From Snodgrassella sp. CFCC 13594 (GTDB lineage Bacteria > Pseudomonadota > Gammaproteobacteria > Burkholderiales > Neisseriaceae): 34,825 nucleotides of DNA. Shown here piece by piece: positions 34,729 through 34,825 of the stretch. Below the pieces are notes generated by a model, which ran no database searches, was not told the origin of the DNA, and saw nothing but the letters and a program-made list of their open reading frames with translations. Made by a program: the position numbers and the translations under genes. Position 1 is the first letter of the stretch; every line of letters begins with the position of its first letter. The stretch lies in assembly GCF_001590725.1 (NCBI RefSeq), contig NZ_LQXR01000021.1:1-34825 (forward strand). The letters are read 5' to 3'.

Positions 34729-34746
34729 TCGTTGTAGGAGTCCATT

Positions 34747-34825
34747 ATGACAGTAAATAAAGTAATTCTTATTGGTCGTCTAGGTCGTGCTCCTGAGGTT
34801 AGGTATAACCCATCAGGAGAAGCCA
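34747..34825 (+). CDS. ssb: Single-stranded DNA-binding protein, N-terminal fragment (runs off the window)
   Basis: The 26 visible codons read MTVNKVILIGRLGRAPEVRY followed by NPSGEA, the first beta-strands of the SSB OB-fold, which coats single-stranded DNA in replication, repair and recombination. The ATG has AGGAG 6 bases upstream. Codons such as CTA, AGG, CTT, GTA and TCA are used within these few residues, unlike the TTG/GTG/CGT-rich genes to the left. Chromosomal SSBs usually have GRDPEVRY where this has GRAPEVRY. It may be a second, element-borne ssb. The fragment is too short to be sure. Confidence 0.85.
   Translation, partial: MTVNKVILIGRLGRAPEVRYNPSGEA

Noticed and set aside
1..34825. 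CRISPR arrays, tRNA or rRNA genes, insertion sequences
   Set aside because: No regularly spaced repeats, cloverleaf-forming segments, ribosomal RNA signatures or transposase motifs were recognised. The only dispersed repeat is the uptake word.

Overview
The window reads as chromosomal DNA of a member of the Neisseriaceae (Betaproteobacteria). The best evidence is a short uptake-type word: GGCTGCCTGAA occurs 18 times by eye on the two strands, 8 of them as the full 12-mer AGGCTGCCTGAA. This is the DNA-uptake-sequence dialect described for Simonsiella-type Neisseriaceae (AG-simDUS). A lon-hup-ppiD-like order, a PpiD-like protein without a parvulin core, a UbiM-type hydroxylase and a GTG-started HU gene fit the same family. 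I cannot name the genus from the sequence alone. Coding density is high, and most gene pairs are separated by clear stem-loop terminators.

Layout. 1-1556: the 3' part of a phospholipase-D/cardiolipin-synthase-like gene converges on a rhodanese-type sulfurtransferase. 1634-6356: lon (behind a sigma32-like promoter), hupB and a PpiD-like periplasmic chaperone. 6380-8559: a Sad-type aldehyde dehydrogenase and a MORN-variant repeat (YwqK-like) protein. 8552-10270 (minus strand): a small membrane protein and homoserine dehydrogenase, the latter broken by an apparent one-base deletion. 10416-10781: an Mth938-like protein.

11001-24690 is a molybdenum/formate block. It contains modABCE (minus strand, behind a near-consensus ModE operator), a membrane-bound Tat-exported formate dehydrogenase fdnGHI (plus strand, behind an FNR-like box), and the FDH maturation genes fdhD and fdhE. 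These are followed by molybdenum-cofactor genes moeA-mobA-moaE-moaD (minus strand) and a divergent moaA. The genes form one logical unit: molybdate import and sensing, cofactor synthesis, cofactor sulfuration and insertion, and the quinone-linked enzyme that uses it. moaC and a mogA/moaB gene are not in the window.

24951-34458 is ordinary housekeeping: metZ, a CynX/NimT-type MFS transporter, trxA, rho (with a long leader), ubiM, a Smr-domain protein, a UPF0149/SEC-C protein, a DUF2062 membrane protein, a small HExxH protein, and prmB. At the right edge, after an AT-rich spacer with a perfect 16-bp inverted repeat, an ssb gene begins whose codon use differs from its neighbours. It may mark the edge of an integrated element.

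No rRNA, tRNA, CRISPR array or insertion sequence was recognised. I saw no clearly new multi-gene system. The points most worth a second look are the hom frameshift, the ModE and FNR sites around the Mo/FDH block, the hairpin between fdnI and fdhD, the structured spacer at 10834-10900, the short ORF in the rho leader, and the ssb boundary.
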